64,000 bases of DNA from Asterochloris sp. CNOR1 (taxonomy: Eukaryota; Chlorophyta; Trebouxiophyceae; Trebouxiales; Trebouxiaceae), in the NCBI GenBank assembly GCA_963969365.1, contig OZ017762.1:1922001-1986000 (forward strand), read 5' to 3'. This document shows, one piece after another, positions 1 through 12,472 of the stretch. Below the pieces are notes generated by a model that made no database searches, was not told the DNA's origin, and worked only from the letters and a program-made list of their open reading frames with translations. Position 1 is the first letter of the stretch; every line of letters starts with the position of its first letter. A program made the position numbers and the translations under genes.

Positions 1-177
1 ATGCCTCCCGCAGGAAAAGGGTTTGCATCCCTTTCACCACTCCATGAGTACAGATGTGCGTGTTGACGCGCCTGTGGGTGACCACTACTGGACCCCAGCA
101 TGGGGCTCCACCGCAAGGGATGCACAGGCTGCCAACACCTCTGCAGAAACTCATATGCACCCACTGTGTGTGTGCAG
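1..177 (+). other. Left-edge intron of SEC31
   Basis: No exon could be placed here. The stretch ends in a GTGCAG acceptor directly before the first recognisable SEC31 exon (178), so it is most simply the tail of an intron. The upstream WD40 exons of SEC31 lie outside the window. Confidence 0.5.
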
Positions 178-3100
178 GTGACAATGCACACGCTGGCCTC
201 CTTCACGGCACCAACAGTGTCCGAGTCTGTAAACGAGGACTTCTCAGTCAGCACCGTCACCTCTGGTGAACTGCATATTGTGTGCAGCAACTCTGCGTGC
301 AGTATTTCGGCAGGCTGGGCCACACTACTGCATGCTCACGCAAGAGATCTGCTGCCTGGTGGATGATCTACTGATCGCCACTTCTAGAGGAGTGGTGCGG
401 GCTGGGGCGTGCCATGCTGCAGGGTTTTGCTAGGGTGTCTGTGTGACGTTTGGTGACCTTTGCTGGGTGTGGTACCAGGCTACAGTATGTCTCAAGGTGT
501 CTCAGGCAGCACCTGCCATCTTTGGGGAGCTGTGCAGTGTGCTGCATGGCGATGTTGTTCAAGTCAACACCCTTACCTTTGGTGAGCTGCGCTGGGTGTG
601 CATTACTTCTTGCGGAGCAACAGGGGCAGAGTGATCCAAGTGCAACACGCACAGTAGCAACACACGTTTCATTGTTTCATGCTACAAGCTGTGCTGCAGG
701 CTCCACGCAGCCCCTCAAAAAGGCACCAGCATGGCTCAAGCGGCCAGCAGGCGTGGCCTTTGGCTTTGGCAACCGCCTTGTGTCCTTCAGCAACACAATG
801 CAGCAGAGCCAGGATGGCCAGATGGCGGGGGTTGGCAGCGTCACCATTCAGCAGGTGGGCAGGCTGTTACACTGTACTTTACAGGCTTGCATGCCAAGAG
901 GGGAAAGGAAGGGGGGGCAGAGAGGAGGTATAGGTAGGCTAGCACCAGTCTTGAACGGAATATCTGCATTCTGTGGGCTCATGGCCCCGCACTGCCCACC
1001 AGCAAGCAGCTGACAATGAGCTGCAATGCCCGGCACAGCAAGCTGTGATAAGAGGATGTCTCCCAGCCTCCTGCTCACTAAACAGTCATCTGTGTGCCAT
1101 TAGGTGCCAGAGCAAGAGGAGGTGCTCAGGCAGGCTCCCCATGACAGGACCCTAAATGCTGCTTCCCTGAGATCATAGTTTCATGAGACTCTGTCTTTTT
1201 CCCTGGGAGGTTCAAGAGGCAAGCTGCAGCGTTTCTACCAGAATCAATGCATGGAGTTTTGCTGTACAGCTGGGCTCTCCCGTCCCCTGCAGCAGCTGAC
1301 TGAGGTTATACTGCTGTGAAGGAGCTGCAAGAGGTCGAGATCGCCAGGCACGCAGCTTCAGAAGCAATGCAAGGATCTGTGCTGTGAAGCTGTGTTTACC
1401 TGTTCCCTGCAGGAGCTGACTGAGCCAGAGGTTGTCAGGCAGGCAGAGGAGTTGGAGGCAGCCCTGGTGGGGCAGGATCAGGGCGCTCTGCAGCAGCTGT
1501 GCCAGGAGCGGGCAGCCAAGGCAGCCAAGCCAGAGGACAAGGAGACTTGGGAGTTCATGAGAGTCCTGTTTGCAGATGACGCCCGGCGGTGAGCGCGCTG
1601 TGGGTTAAACCCTGAACCCTAAACCCCAGCACGCTGTTCTCTGGAGGCTGTGAAAGCCCTGGCAGGTGCTGGCTTTGGATGAGCCTCAACACATGGCTGG
1701 GTGTCATTTTGCAGTCCTGCATGACGTCTGAAATTGTGCAGGTTCTGCGCATGGGCCAAGCCGGTCAGTGAGTTGGGTGCTGCTTCTTTGTGTTTGTCAG
1801 CCCAGCCTGTGAATGAGGATACCACGCAGTTTGTCTGGGCCTTTGCGAGCAGCCCAAAGTCCTGAGGGCTACTTGTGCTGCCTTCAGGGCCCTCTGAATG
1901 GAAGAGGGCTATCCTAAGGCCCATTTGTTGCATGCAGAGTGCTGCTGTACCATCAGTGGCTGTTTGTCGCCCTGCAGCCTCAACTCTCAGCACCCATACT
2001 AGTGATGCTGTGACATTGCTGCATGCAGCATGAGTCTCAGGCCCATATCTTGTGCCATGCCCTGCAGCCTTGTGCTCCCCTAGTCCCAGTCTTGGACACC
2101 GTATCTGTGCTGCCTACAGCGTGATGCTCAGACCAGTGTCAACCAATCAGTTGTAGCCTCCACCCAGCAGCCCACACGCAATGCATGCCCTGTGCTGCCT
2201 GCAGAGTGCTGCTGGAGCACCTAGGGTTTGCCGACACCCTAGAGCCGTTGCCAGCAGGCCCCACTCCCGAGGCATCCCTGGACGCTGCAGCCGCCAGCCT
2301 GGCTGGCACCAGTCTGGACGATGGGGGCCAGCCAGGCGCCGATCATGGGGCGGGGGAAGCTGCTGAGGGTTTGGAGCCACAGGACGACGCTGACTTCTTT
2401 GACCAGCACCAAGGTGTGCTGAGCTTCAAGCGCCAATTGAGGGCGTGCTGTTTTTGCACCACCACATCAGGGTGCCCTGGGCTTAGGCCACCAACGAAAT
2501 CTCTGCTGTCCAGGCTTTTGTCATGCTGAGTAGTGCCAGGGATGCATGCTACCTGACAGGCCACAGATACTTATGCAGATGTTCAGAGTGGGTCATCTGC
2601 TGCAACAATGCCTGCAGCCCACACAGCTGTCAGTGATAACCTGCTAGCCAGCCTCACTCGTCATCAGAGGATGTGCTGCTGCTGGTTCTAGAGGCCATGT
2701 CTGCAGCCGACACACATCTTCAGTGACACTCAGTGTGTTGGCGCACAAGCTTGCAGTCTGAACTTGTTTGCATCGCATGCAGAGGAAACAGACTTCTTCG
2801 ATAATTTGCCAGCCTCAACGCCAGTCACGCCTGAGAGGTCTGCAGCTGACCTGCTGTCGCCCCGCAGCCCCCACTCGCCTGCTCCAACAGGTGTGTGCTC
2901 CATACTGATGTACTATCCCGTCATGCATTTGAAGATGCATGATCAGTTCTCTCAACCTGTCTGGTCGCAGAGCCTCGATGCTGTGTGCTGATGAGGGCTG
3001 AGCACGAGGGGCCTGAAGGAACACTGCAACGCTACTGAGTGAATGGGACCTGCAATGAGGCCTGACTTTGCACAGCTGCAACAGGGATCTGAGTTACTTG

Positions 3101-6100
3101 ATTGAGAGAGCTAGCGGGAGTAATGGTCCAGCAGTTGTTCAAGGGTGCGTGTCTGCCATGGCCACAGCAGCAAGGAGAATACCTCATGGATATCAGCCAG
3201 CAGTTGCTACTCCAGCCTGAAGGATGTTGCTTTGTCCTCTGCAAGAGAGGGCAGGAGAGTCCGAGGATGCCATCCAGCGCGCTCTCTACTGCGGCAACTA
3301 TGGGGCTGCAGTGGACGCCTGCTTCAAGGTGCAGTGCTTAGGAGTGATGCTGTGACGGAGTTAGCTTTGCGACGGCATGCTGCAACAGCGTTGAGGCAGC
3401 CACACCTGCTCAGTCCAGCCTGCTTGCATAGGGCACTCACAAATGCAGTAGCTCTCCTGCACTGTTGCAATAGAGATGCTGCGGGTGTTGCACATCAACT
3501 GCAAAAGCACTGGGCAGAGGCCTGCCGGCTGTCACAGAAGTTTGATTGAGGGACCTATGCTGCAAAGCCTTAACAGGCTTCCCGATGAATAAGATATCTA
3601 GAAAGGGTTCTTGACTATGCAGCCCTGCACTGCAGGCCAATCGGGTGGCAGATGCGCTGCTGATTGCGCACCTGGGGGGCACTGAGAGATTTGCAGCAGC
3701 CCAGAAGCAGTACATGCGGCGCCACCCTAGTCCATACATGCGCCTCATCAAGGCCATCCAGGGCAGCGACCTGCTCAGTGAGTAGATTAGCCCGCCTGAA
3801 CAGCCTGTGGTGCAAAAAGGTTCTGCTTGCTCAGCTTGACTGGCTAGAGCTGTGGCTTGTGCCGTGTCTTGCTGTATCAGCCCCTACCAGCGCTTCAGCA
3901 AAGTCATTCAGGGCAGCCACCTGCCCATTGACTTGCGTTATCTGTGCCAGATCGGCCACATTTGTGATGCAAAGGGGCTAAGTCAAAGGAAGGCCACTCA
4001 GGGCCGCTCACTCAATGCTTGTTGGGAGTGAGGAGGGAGCTGGGCTGACCACTGCAACAGGTAGTGCAAAGGAACGCATATGGAGTGTGTAAATCAATTG
4101 CTTGGGCTGTACAAAACGATGTTCTCATCCAGTGAGCAGTGTGCTCACCACGCTTCAAGGTGAAGTGGCCTGCCTGTTGCAGCAGAGCCCCTCCTCACGG
4201 CCGTTCAGAGCATGGACCTGACCATCACAGGTTGCCCTCTGGACAATTTACAGCTGTGTGCTGCCCTCCCATGCTGCTCAGTGCACAAAATTTCACCATG
4301 TACATGTTGTAGGGCTGATCAAGGAACGTCCCCTGGACCAGTGGCGGGACACTTTGGCAGTCATTGGCAGCCACTCCCAGCTGGACGAATTCAACGATCT
4401 GACCTGCGCCCTCGGCAAGCGTCTCAACAGCGCAGGTGAGGTGTCTGAAGAGGTGCAGGATACCGGAGCTGGCAGTTCCTGATGCTAGAATGGAGGACGC
4501 GAAGCTGCGTTTCACCTTTGACGCCCTGTGCTGGCTGAAGATCTGGCACAGCACTCTGCAGGTTTTTCGCACCCGGCCACGCTGTGCTGGCTGCTGGGTG
4601 GGGAGGTGGATGCAGTGGTGGCTGCCTGGATGAAGCATGCCAAGGGGCGTCAGCTCAGCGTGGAGGACTTGCAGGCAAGTGCTGAGATGAGCTTGCTGTC
4701 GCAGCCTGAACAGCATCGAATGCGGCCAGATCGAGGTCAATGCACCTCGATGAGACCAGATGCGCTACAGGGCTCCTGTTGCTGATGAACCCCGCCAGGC
4801 CTCAGGGTCTGGTGGTTGTGCGTGCAAGGCAGACAGGTGAGGGGATTGAGACAGTGCATCTGAAAGGCAGCCTTGTGCTGCCAAGTGAGGGCTGAAACAC
4901 ATGCACTTGCAGAGCCAGCACAGCAGCTTTGTGCACCAGCACACACCTTCCTCGGCCACACCGGTGTACATCTGTGCCTGCAGGAGTTGATGGAGCGGGC
5001 ACTCATCCTGTCGTCAGGGGCTCAACGGCATCCCAGCGGTGGCGCCCTGGCCCACCTCATGGGGCAGTATGCGTCTGTGCTGGCGTCGCAGGTGAGCTTG
5101 GGGTGACAGTTTGACAGGGTTGTGTAGTTTGTCAGAAACGCAAAGGGGATTGGAAGTCACCTGATGGGGGCTGGAAGTGTCTGTGCTGCTGTCGCAGGTA
5201 AGAGGTGCCAGGTCTCAGGGCGGGGCTGTAGAGGTTCATGTTCTTGTGATGGGGCAGGTCACTGGCCTCAGAGACATGTGCCAGATTGTGACATGCACCT
5301 GGTGAGAACCTGCAAATCCATGCTGGTGTCAGAATTGAATGCAGGCAGACTGCCAGGGTGCTGCGCATATCATTGCTTCCGCTCTCGGGAAAGTCGCTTT
5401 GCCGAAAGATAGCCCACCTGACATGCCCTCACAATGATCCCTGCACAACTGCTTACTGATATATTTCCCCTAAAGCAGGGCTGCATGACATTGGCCTCCG
5501 ACCTGCCTATCTTCCCTGGTGACAAACAACGCAGGTGTTGCAGCTAAGCGCCAGGACGTCCAGACCTGCTGCTTGGTTCCCTGCAGGCATCACATCTAGG
5601 TTCAGGCCCTGGACAGAGGGTTATTTGCCTTCACACAGCTGAGCTTGTGCAGTAGGATCTTTGCTCACCTGGTCAATCCCTGCTGCAGGGCTGCATGGGA
5701 AAGGCCTTCGAGTACCTCAACATGCTCCCCGGGGACACTGCAGAGGAGGTGCTGCAGCTGCGGGACAGGATCTTCAACGCTGGACCCCCCGACCTGCCTG
5801 TGGGCACTCCCCAGCCGCCATTTCCATATGAGGCAGAGGTGCCGCAGCCGGATGCCAGCGTGTCAGGTAGGGCCCGCATGCACTTGGCGCCCGGTGTTCA
5901 CCTGTCAAGCAGAGGTGCTTTGTGGCAGCACATGCATTTGCTGACGAGTGTCGTCTAGGAGGTGTTTCTTGGTGTCAGCTCATGATAGCAGCCAAGAAAG
6001 ACAACAAACATACCTGGCCTGCACCCTTGCCAATCTCTGCAGGTGGCAGCTGCTGCCTGCAGCAACTGCACTTCTTCATTGTGCAAAGCAGCAGGCACCA

Positions 6101-9100
6101 TGGCCTGCCGTACTGGCTGCAGGTGCCGCCGTGGCTGGCAACGGCGATGGCTATGGCATGACGGACAGCCATCACTTTGGGCAGCCCAGCGTCACCTATC
6201 GCAGCAATGCGACTGCCTCGTATGGCGGCCAGGGTGCCTACGGCAGCGACTACCCTGGCTATGGGGGTGCCCCAGCAGCGCCCCAGCTGCAGCCGCCCCC
6301 TCGGCAACAGGCGGCGGCGCCCACTCCTGGGTCCCCTTATGGCCAGAGGAGCCCCCACAGCGGTGGGGCAGCTGCTGGGTATGGAGCCCCTGCAGCAGGT
6401 GAGCTTTGCTGGCAGACACACCAGCAGTCGTGCAGCGTGCTGCTTGTCAGCAGGAGCTGCCCTGGCAGAGTGGCTAACAATCTGCAAAGTCTGAGTCCCC
6501 TAGGGTCCCCTTACGGCCAGAGGAGCCCCCACAGCGGTGGGGCAGCTGCTGGGTATGGAGCCCCTGCAGCAGGTGAGCCTTTTGCTGGCAGGCACACCAG
6601 CAGCTGCACAGTGTGCTGCATGGAAACACGATCTTCCCTGACAGAGTGGCTGACAAGCAGCACAGCCTGGGTCACCCAATGGTAAGAGAAAACCCCACAG
6701 TTTGTGGCAGCTGCTGAGTATGGAGCCCTTGTTGCAGGAGAGAACGGCTCTGCATGCTGGTGTGGAGGGCAGCAGGCAGAGCAGGTCTCCTGCTCTTTGG
6801 CCAGACTGAACCTCTGCCAGCTGTAGAGACGGCTTCTGTGGCGCCTAGGCATGGCAGCGCTGGGCAGAGGGTTTTATAGCACTGTGCGTCCATGCAGGTG
6901 GCTATGGTGCCAGCACAGCTTCCACAAGCTACGGCGGCAGCTTTGGTGGAGCTCAGGCAGGTTACGGGGCAGTAGGGGGAGCTCCGCCCGTGGGCGGGGG
7001 CCAGTACGTGCAGCAGCCCACCGCTCCCCCGCAGCGACTGGTGGGTCCAAGCTGCAGCATGACAGGGTGCTCCTGTGGCAAGGCTGAGTTACTTGCGCTG
7101 CAATTGGTGGCAATCCCTATATGTAGCAGCCCACTGCAAGTCAATGGCGACTCTTGTGTGCAGCGGCTCGCTGCTGCACCGTAGCTTCTGATGGCTCACA
7201 TTTTGCAGCAAGCTGGATGCACGAGGCTGCGAATCAAGGCACCACACAATTGCCACCTGGGTGCCATTGAGGTGTAATGAAGGGACAATCTCAGAAGGCA
7301 TCCAGAAAGCTTTTGCAAGCTGCCACACAGCAGCCCTGGCCTTTGCTACATCTCCACCACGTTACGTGCTGCTGCAACTATTTCATCATGTATTGGCCCT
7401 TGCCATCTGTTGTGCAGGTGCTGCTGCAGCACAAGCTCATGGGCCATCAGGCTTTAAGTGAGTCACACACCTGCCATCTGGGCTGCTGCTGGGTGGCACT
7501 GCAGATGATGCGCTCCTGCAAGGAGTAAAATCCCTGGACTGGCAATATGACCCACTGGCGCTTGTCCTACAGGTGCCGCCGTCACGCAACCCAATGGGGC
7601 AGCAGGCGGCCTGGGGCCAGCTGCAGCAGCAACAGGCCGGGGCCCAGCAGTGGTCCCAGCAGCAGCCCAACGTGTTCCCGCCAGGCTCTGCAGGCGGCGG
7701 CAGCGGGCCACAGCCGCTGCCCCAGCCGGCCATCTTCAAGCCCCAGCAGTCCAGCAGGGCTCCACCTGCTGCTGCTGCCCCAGCGCCAGGGCCGCAGGTG
7801 GGCATTGCACCACTCAGTCTTTTGTTGTTCCTTACTGTAGTGGATCTAGGATCTAGAATGTAGGTCTCACCTGCTTCTGCTGCCCCAGTGCCAGGCCTGC
7901 AGGTGGGCATCTCACCACATGGTCTCTTGTTGTTCTCTAATTTAGCGGGTTCAGGACTTAGGTTGTACCTGCTGCTGCTGCCCCAGCACCCAGGCTGCAG
8001 GTGGCCATCTTGCTGCTTGGTCCCTACCACTCTATGCTTCTTGTCTGTCATTTTTGTGCTGTACTGGGTGGCTTTGGGCGGCTGCGTCCTGCAGGCCATG
8101 CTGCTCCCACCAGCTGGTGCTGCGCCTGCCGTGCTGTGGCTGCCAAAGTGGGGATAGGTGGCCTTCTGCATGCTGTCAACTGGGTCAGCCTGACCGCGCT
8201 TGAAGCTCCAAAGGCCCAGCCAGAAGCCGGCGGCTGCTGCTCCCGCAGCACGAATGCTGCTAATCAGTGTCTTGCAGTCTGTCTGGTCATTTTGAGTGGA
8301 ACTGGCTGCATCTTGAGGTCTCAGACGCCAAGCTGGGGGACCCAAGACCCTGCTGCTGCCCTGCCTGCGCGTCAGCAATTGCATAATGTCCTTCTCTGGT
8401 GCACCTTTGGCTTGTTAGTGCTCAATCAGAAGCTGCCAGCGTGCTATCACTTGCACTGCCCCAAGTGGCCTTAGTGCCAGCATGTGCCTCATGATGGTTG
8501 AGGCTTTGACAGGGCCGCCAATGCTGTGCCCTGTAAGTCTCGTGGTTGTGCAGCCCATACCTCTGAAACAGACCAGCAACTTGGCCACGATCTAGCTGTC
8601 CTGCTGTAGGTGCCACTCCTGATTTGCAGTCTGCTTTGCAACTGTAGGCAACGGTACTGACCTGCTTCACAATCCAACTCCCTGCTGCAGGCTGCCCTGG
8701 CCCAACGTGAGCCAACAGCCTCCCCCAGGGCAGACGCTGCAGCTGGGGCAGTCTGCTCTGCAACTCTTGTTGTCAATACACTGGATTTCAAGGTTCTATC
8801 TGTCACTCTTGAGCCGCCTCACAGTCCAACTCCCTGCTGCAGGCCGCGCCTCAGTTTGTGCCCAAGGCCTCCCCCAGGGCAGGCGCTGCAGCTGGGGCAA
8901 CCCCCTTTGCGGCAGCGGGGTCCCAGCCTGGCGCCCAACACTCCTTTGCGCAGCCGCCCCAGCAGGTGCGCTTCGAAAGCATCGAGTCCATATTCCTGCA
9001 AGGTTCTGCTGCTGCGCTGAGCATGTTTGGCAGCTCAGTCCGTGAGCTTTGGTGCCGCACTGGGCACGCAGGTGGTCTACAATTTATGCCTGGGCATTGA

Positions 9101-11343
9101 TGCAAGTGCTGGACACAGGGACATGTCTCACACACCATCAAGTCGCCACAACTGCAGGTCACGATGCAGCAGACGCCACTGCAAGGTACCAAATATGGGC
9201 AGGCCGTGACCTTGTATTTGATACTGCAGGTCATGGGGCAGCAAATGCCCTCGCGGGGCAGCGGGTATGGGCAGGCCGCAGCGCTGCAGGCTCCTGCAAT
9301 GACTGGGGCGGCCCCTCCGCAGCCGGCGGCAGCGCCTGCACCCACAGGCCCGCCGCCAACTGTCAACGTCTCCAATGTGGACGTCAGCAAGGTGGGTCAG
9401 GGTTCAGGTTACTGCTGCTGGAGCCTCCATGACGAGGACAGTTGCTGGCTAGGCATCTGGGGCCGTCAGGTGAGAGGTCACAGTGCATTTTGCAAAGCCT
9501 AAATGCTTTACTCAGGGCCTGCACCGGACACCCGTTGGGGCAAACACAGGTCCTGAGGTTTGAGTCAACCACTTTGATCTCTAAGGCGGCAGCAAGCCCC
9601 ACCCTGCCTAATTCTGCAGTTATTGACCCATCACATCGCACTACCAGGCCTTGGGAGGCTTCTCAGGGCCACCAGCTTGCAGCATGCCCTGTCTGGCAAT
9701 GTGACAGGCCACATTCTGGCTGGCCCCCTGCAAGTGTCATTCACTGTAGCACCCTGAGGCCATGTCATGTAGCGCCATTCACTTCAGCACACCCTCTATT
9801 TGCAACATGCACCTTTGGCTTTGCCTCAGTCGGCATCATATACTTCAAATCTGGCCGGCTGACACATGCCACCCTGGCCAACGGCGCAATGAGACACTGT
9901 ACTGCCACCGCTGTTAGAGGCCTGCAGGGCTCTCCCATGACACAGCCTGGCTTTGGCTGGAAACTCTCACCTTGATCCTGACCTACTTTAGCTGCGACCC
10001 TCCATCCGGATCCTGCCTGTCGCCTGCAGGTGCCACCTGCGCAGCAGCCCATCGTGCGCAGCCTGGGCGCCCTGTTCAAGGCCTGCTCGGCGGCCCCCCA
10101 GATGCAGGCTCCAGGGAAGAAGCGGGAGAATGAGGACAATTCGCGGCGCCTGGGGCAGCTCTTCTGGAAGCTGGGGGCAGGGTGAGCCCGAGTCCCTCTG
10201 GGGTTCAAGCAGCTTGGCATGGCCCCAAGGATCAGTGGGCCCACTTGCCAGAGCCAGTGGAACTCTCGTGCACCAATGACGGGTTCTGTGTCGCACTGGA
10301 TGCTGGCTCGGTCAGTGGCACTTGGGGAGAGGTCAGCTTGGCGCTTTGTGGGACTCAGATGCAGCGTGTGGGGCAGCTTTCCTGGCCCCTGGTAATAGGG
10401 TAAATGAGGGTTGTGTCTCGACCCTATCACCGTTGTTGCAGTACAAGACTGCTTGTGTTGCACCCCAGCCCATGTGTCTCCAGCTTTGCCTTGAGCACGA
10501 GGCTCAGTGAGTGGGTGGGTGCCATCAGACGTATTAGGTAGCTGCATGACTGAAGTTCATTGGCAGCCACCTGCTTCACTGAGACACTTTGCAGCACCCT
10601 GGGGCAGCTCTTGTGGCACCTGGGAAGTGACTGCGTCTGTGTGAAGAGCTGCTGGTGTCATGGCAGTCCGCCCCTCCCTCGCTGCTTTTCATGGGAGGCT
10701 AACTCGTGCTTCTGCCTGGCGCTCGCCAGATCTACGCCGCCTTCTTGCCTGCGCTCACTGTGCCAGGTGGTGCTTGACGCTGCAGTGGCTGTGCGGTGCA
10801 GGGACGTGTCAGAGAGCGTGACACAGCGGCTACTGCAGCTGTGTGCTGCCCTTGACAAAGGAGATTGGCCCACAGCCTCCAGCATCCAGGTATGTGGGCC
10901 CACTGGTACTAGCCTGGACTGCCTGCTCAGCCATTCACACCCACCTGGCTGGGTGCCACACTGCAGCCGTCCTGGAGATAAGTTGTGTCTCCCTTTTGGC
11001 ATGGCTTGAGCTTTTGGGCTCCCAGTTTGCATGCTGCTTTGCTGCGTATGGTAGGGCATTCATGTGTCAGCTCTAAGGTGAATGTTTACAATCAACATCA
11101 GGCTGACTTCTTACTGCTCAGGAGGGGTTGGGCCCTTCAAGGGCCAAGACTGTAATAGGAACCCTACTTTTGATGCAAATTTGCCTCGTGTTAGCAGTCC
11201 CCCTGGATTGCTCTTTTGCCAGCAGTTCACTAACAGCTGCGCTTGCTCTGCAGGTCCAACTCACCACTAGCGACTGGGACCAGTGTGGCTCATGGCTGAC
11301 GGCTCTAAAGAGACTCATAAAGACCCGTTCCATGCTGGGATAA
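178..11343 (+). CDS. SEC31: SEC31, COPII outer-coat subunit (5' partial)
   Basis: SEC31 pairs with SEC13 to form the outer cage of COPII vesicles leaving the ER. Twenty exons are visible: 178-265, 700-854, 1413-1588, 2205-2413, 2783-2890, 3255-3328, 3636-3777, 4313-4435, 4562-4674, 4984-5091, 5689-5866, 6123-6398, 6504-6572, 6898-7040, 7573-7797, 8843-8965, 9230-9391, 10030-10181, 10802-10889, 11254-11343; all phases agree and they give 933 residues plus TAA. The N-terminal WD40 propeller is mostly upstream. Family marks are the post-propeller KAPAWLKRPAGVAFGFGN, the helical-domain blocks ETWEFMRVLFADDAR, VLLEHLGF and HPATLCWLLGG, a long Pro/Gly/Gln/Tyr-rich linker (exons 6123-9391), and the C-terminal helical domain (EDNSRRLGQLFWKL, then VQLTTSDWDQCGSWLTALKR). 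The linker grew by exon duplication. Intron 4675-4983 has a GC donor. Identification is secure; individual linker exon edges are less so. Confidence 0.93.
1295..1436 (+). repeat. Decayed upstream copy of SEC31 exon start
   Basis: An intronic CTGCAG followed by CAGCTGACTGAGG at about 1293-1308 mimics the true acceptor and exon start at 1413 (GAGCTGACTGAGCC). The spacing is about 117 bases. It is not open as an exon. Confidence 0.6.
4675..4983 (+). other. GC-AG intron in SEC31
   Basis: The donor reads CAG|GCAAGT, the consensus of the minor GC-AG class, and the acceptor before 4984 is TGCAG. Using it keeps phase 0 and joins two conserved SEC31 blocks (SVEDLQ and ELMERALIL). Confidence 0.75.
6331..6745 (+). 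repeat. Three tandem copies of a SEC31 linker exon
   Basis: A unit of about 170 bases is repeated: copy 1 is the end of exon 6123-6398, copy 2 is exon 6504-6572, and copy 3 (about 6672-6745) is decayed. Copies 1 and 2 each encode GSPYGQRSPHSGG followed by AAAGYGAPAA and keep the same donor GTGAGC and phase 1, so the protein carries the block twice. Offsets measured on CAGCTGCTG are 174 and 165 bases. Confidence 0.9.
7755..8010 (+). repeat. Three tandem copies of a SEC31 exon end with donor
   Basis: The end of exon 7573-7797 and its donor (CCTGCTGCTGCTGCCCCAG, then GCAGGTGGGC) recur at donors 7903 and 8001, periods 105 and 98 bases. The two downstream copies lie in the intron. Confidence 0.85.
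8671..8907 (+). repeat. Tandem copy of SEC31 acceptor and exon start
   Basis: The segment before 8691 and that before 8843 share CCAACTCCCTGCTGCAGGC and the following exon sequence through CCTCCCCCAGGGCAG. The offset is 152 bases. The upstream copy has lost coding potential. Confidence 0.85.
9158..9205 (+). other. Possible alternative SEC31 cassette exon (tandem copy)
   Basis: An acceptor ACTGCAG precedes a 48-base stop-free segment encoding VTMQQTPLQGTKYGQA and ending at a GTGACC donor. It is a copy, 72 bases upstream, of the start of exon 9230-9391 (VMGQQMPSRGSGYGQA). Phase is 0 at both ends, so inclusion would be silent to the frame. Confidence 0.45.
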
Positions 11344-12472
11344 GCAAGGCCTCCCATGAACAGTCCAGTTGCCGTCATCATAATGCAGTAGGTTGGGCAG
11401 TAGACAGCACAGGTCAGCATCTTGGTGAAGCCAGGTTGTCCAGCTCGTTCTGAGCCTCATGTAGTTCTGAAAAGCATACTTCAAGCTGCACTTTTTGATG
11501 GCAGTCTACCACAGGAGTGAGGCATCACAAAAGGTGATCTCTGCTGGACAGCGTGTCAAGGGTGGCGGCAACGCTGAATGACAAAGATACCAACCGTGTG
11601 ATCAGCACAATCACAGCTATAGGTCTCAGAAGGGGCTGGGCCGCACGCAGGTCTAGTTGCTACTGCTGTCACGGCGGCAATCGCGATGCAGCAGATAGCA
11701 ATAGCAGGTTCCTCCACCCCTGAGGACTGAGCACATGTTTCATGGTGAACAGTACCAGGTGTCTACCAGACGGGCCTCATTGCCATGCCTTGAGCTGCAC
11801 CAGCATGCCTGGCAGGCAGAACCTGCCTCCACGTGGGAGAGCCCCTGTCAATGACCATCCGCAGCACAGCTTTTGAGTCATGCGGCAGTGACAGCATGCA
11901 GCCCTGAACCTGGTGCGCATGCGAAGCAAGTGCCCATTGTCTGGCCTTTGATCTGCTTGATTCTCTGGCAACCAAAGCACTGGCGTAGGAAGGGCACATG
12001 CCTAGTGAGGGCAGGAGCACGGTGTCTCTGGTTTGAGTCAACAACTAGGGTGGGTAGTTGGAGCACGTCTTACTGATGCAGATGTAAGACTGTGCAATGC
12101 ACAGAAATGCTTCAAGGCAGACCATCACAGCTCAGCCAGTTCCCTGCCAGAGCAGGACGCAGATCTGGCCCATACATGAGGATAGCGGCGACAAGACCAT
12201 GCATGCCCGGCAAAAGGAAAGTAAGCAAGTTGCCAGGTTTAGAGAAGGGTCGTGCAGCACGCCCGAACCCCTTCACCATGAACACCTCTTGTCTTCGGCA
12301 TGTTGGCCTAGTTAGCTCCAGTTGAGAGCACGCCCCTGTGGGCGCTGGCCCACTGCCAGCCTGTCTCTCTGCCCAGGTGGCTTCCTCTTACCACTGGCAG
12401 TGGTCCTAGGAGCACCTAGGTCTTGGCGAGCCCGTGCTGGGAGCCATCAGGCTTCTGCATCTTTTCACTGGC
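11344..12472. other. SEC31-CDKG intergenic region
   Basis: About 1.1 kb between the SEC31 stop and the CDKG start on the same strand. It must hold the SEC31 3' UTR and the CDKG promoter. A TGTAA, the usual green-algal poly(A) signal, occurs at 12083-12087, far from the stop. I see no convincing gene here. Confidence 0.6.

Noticed and set aside
1604-1627. Telomere-like CCCTAAA sequence just inside a SEC31 intron, with similar AAACCCTAA at 44418
   Set aside because: Only two to three degenerate units. It could be a chance match or a telo-box; too short to call an interstitial telomere.
7437-8384. A 315-codon open frame on the - strand opposite SEC31
   Set aside because: It lies across SEC31 linker exons and introns, is Pro/Cys/Trp-rich without domain features, and overlaps tandem repeats. 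Long chance frames are common in GC-rich repetitive DNA.
9545-12050. Shared GGTTTGAGTCAAC at about 9558 and 12031, resembling a tRNA T-arm or SINE B box
   Set aside because: The match is about 15 bases with no A box, tRNA fold or tail at either place.
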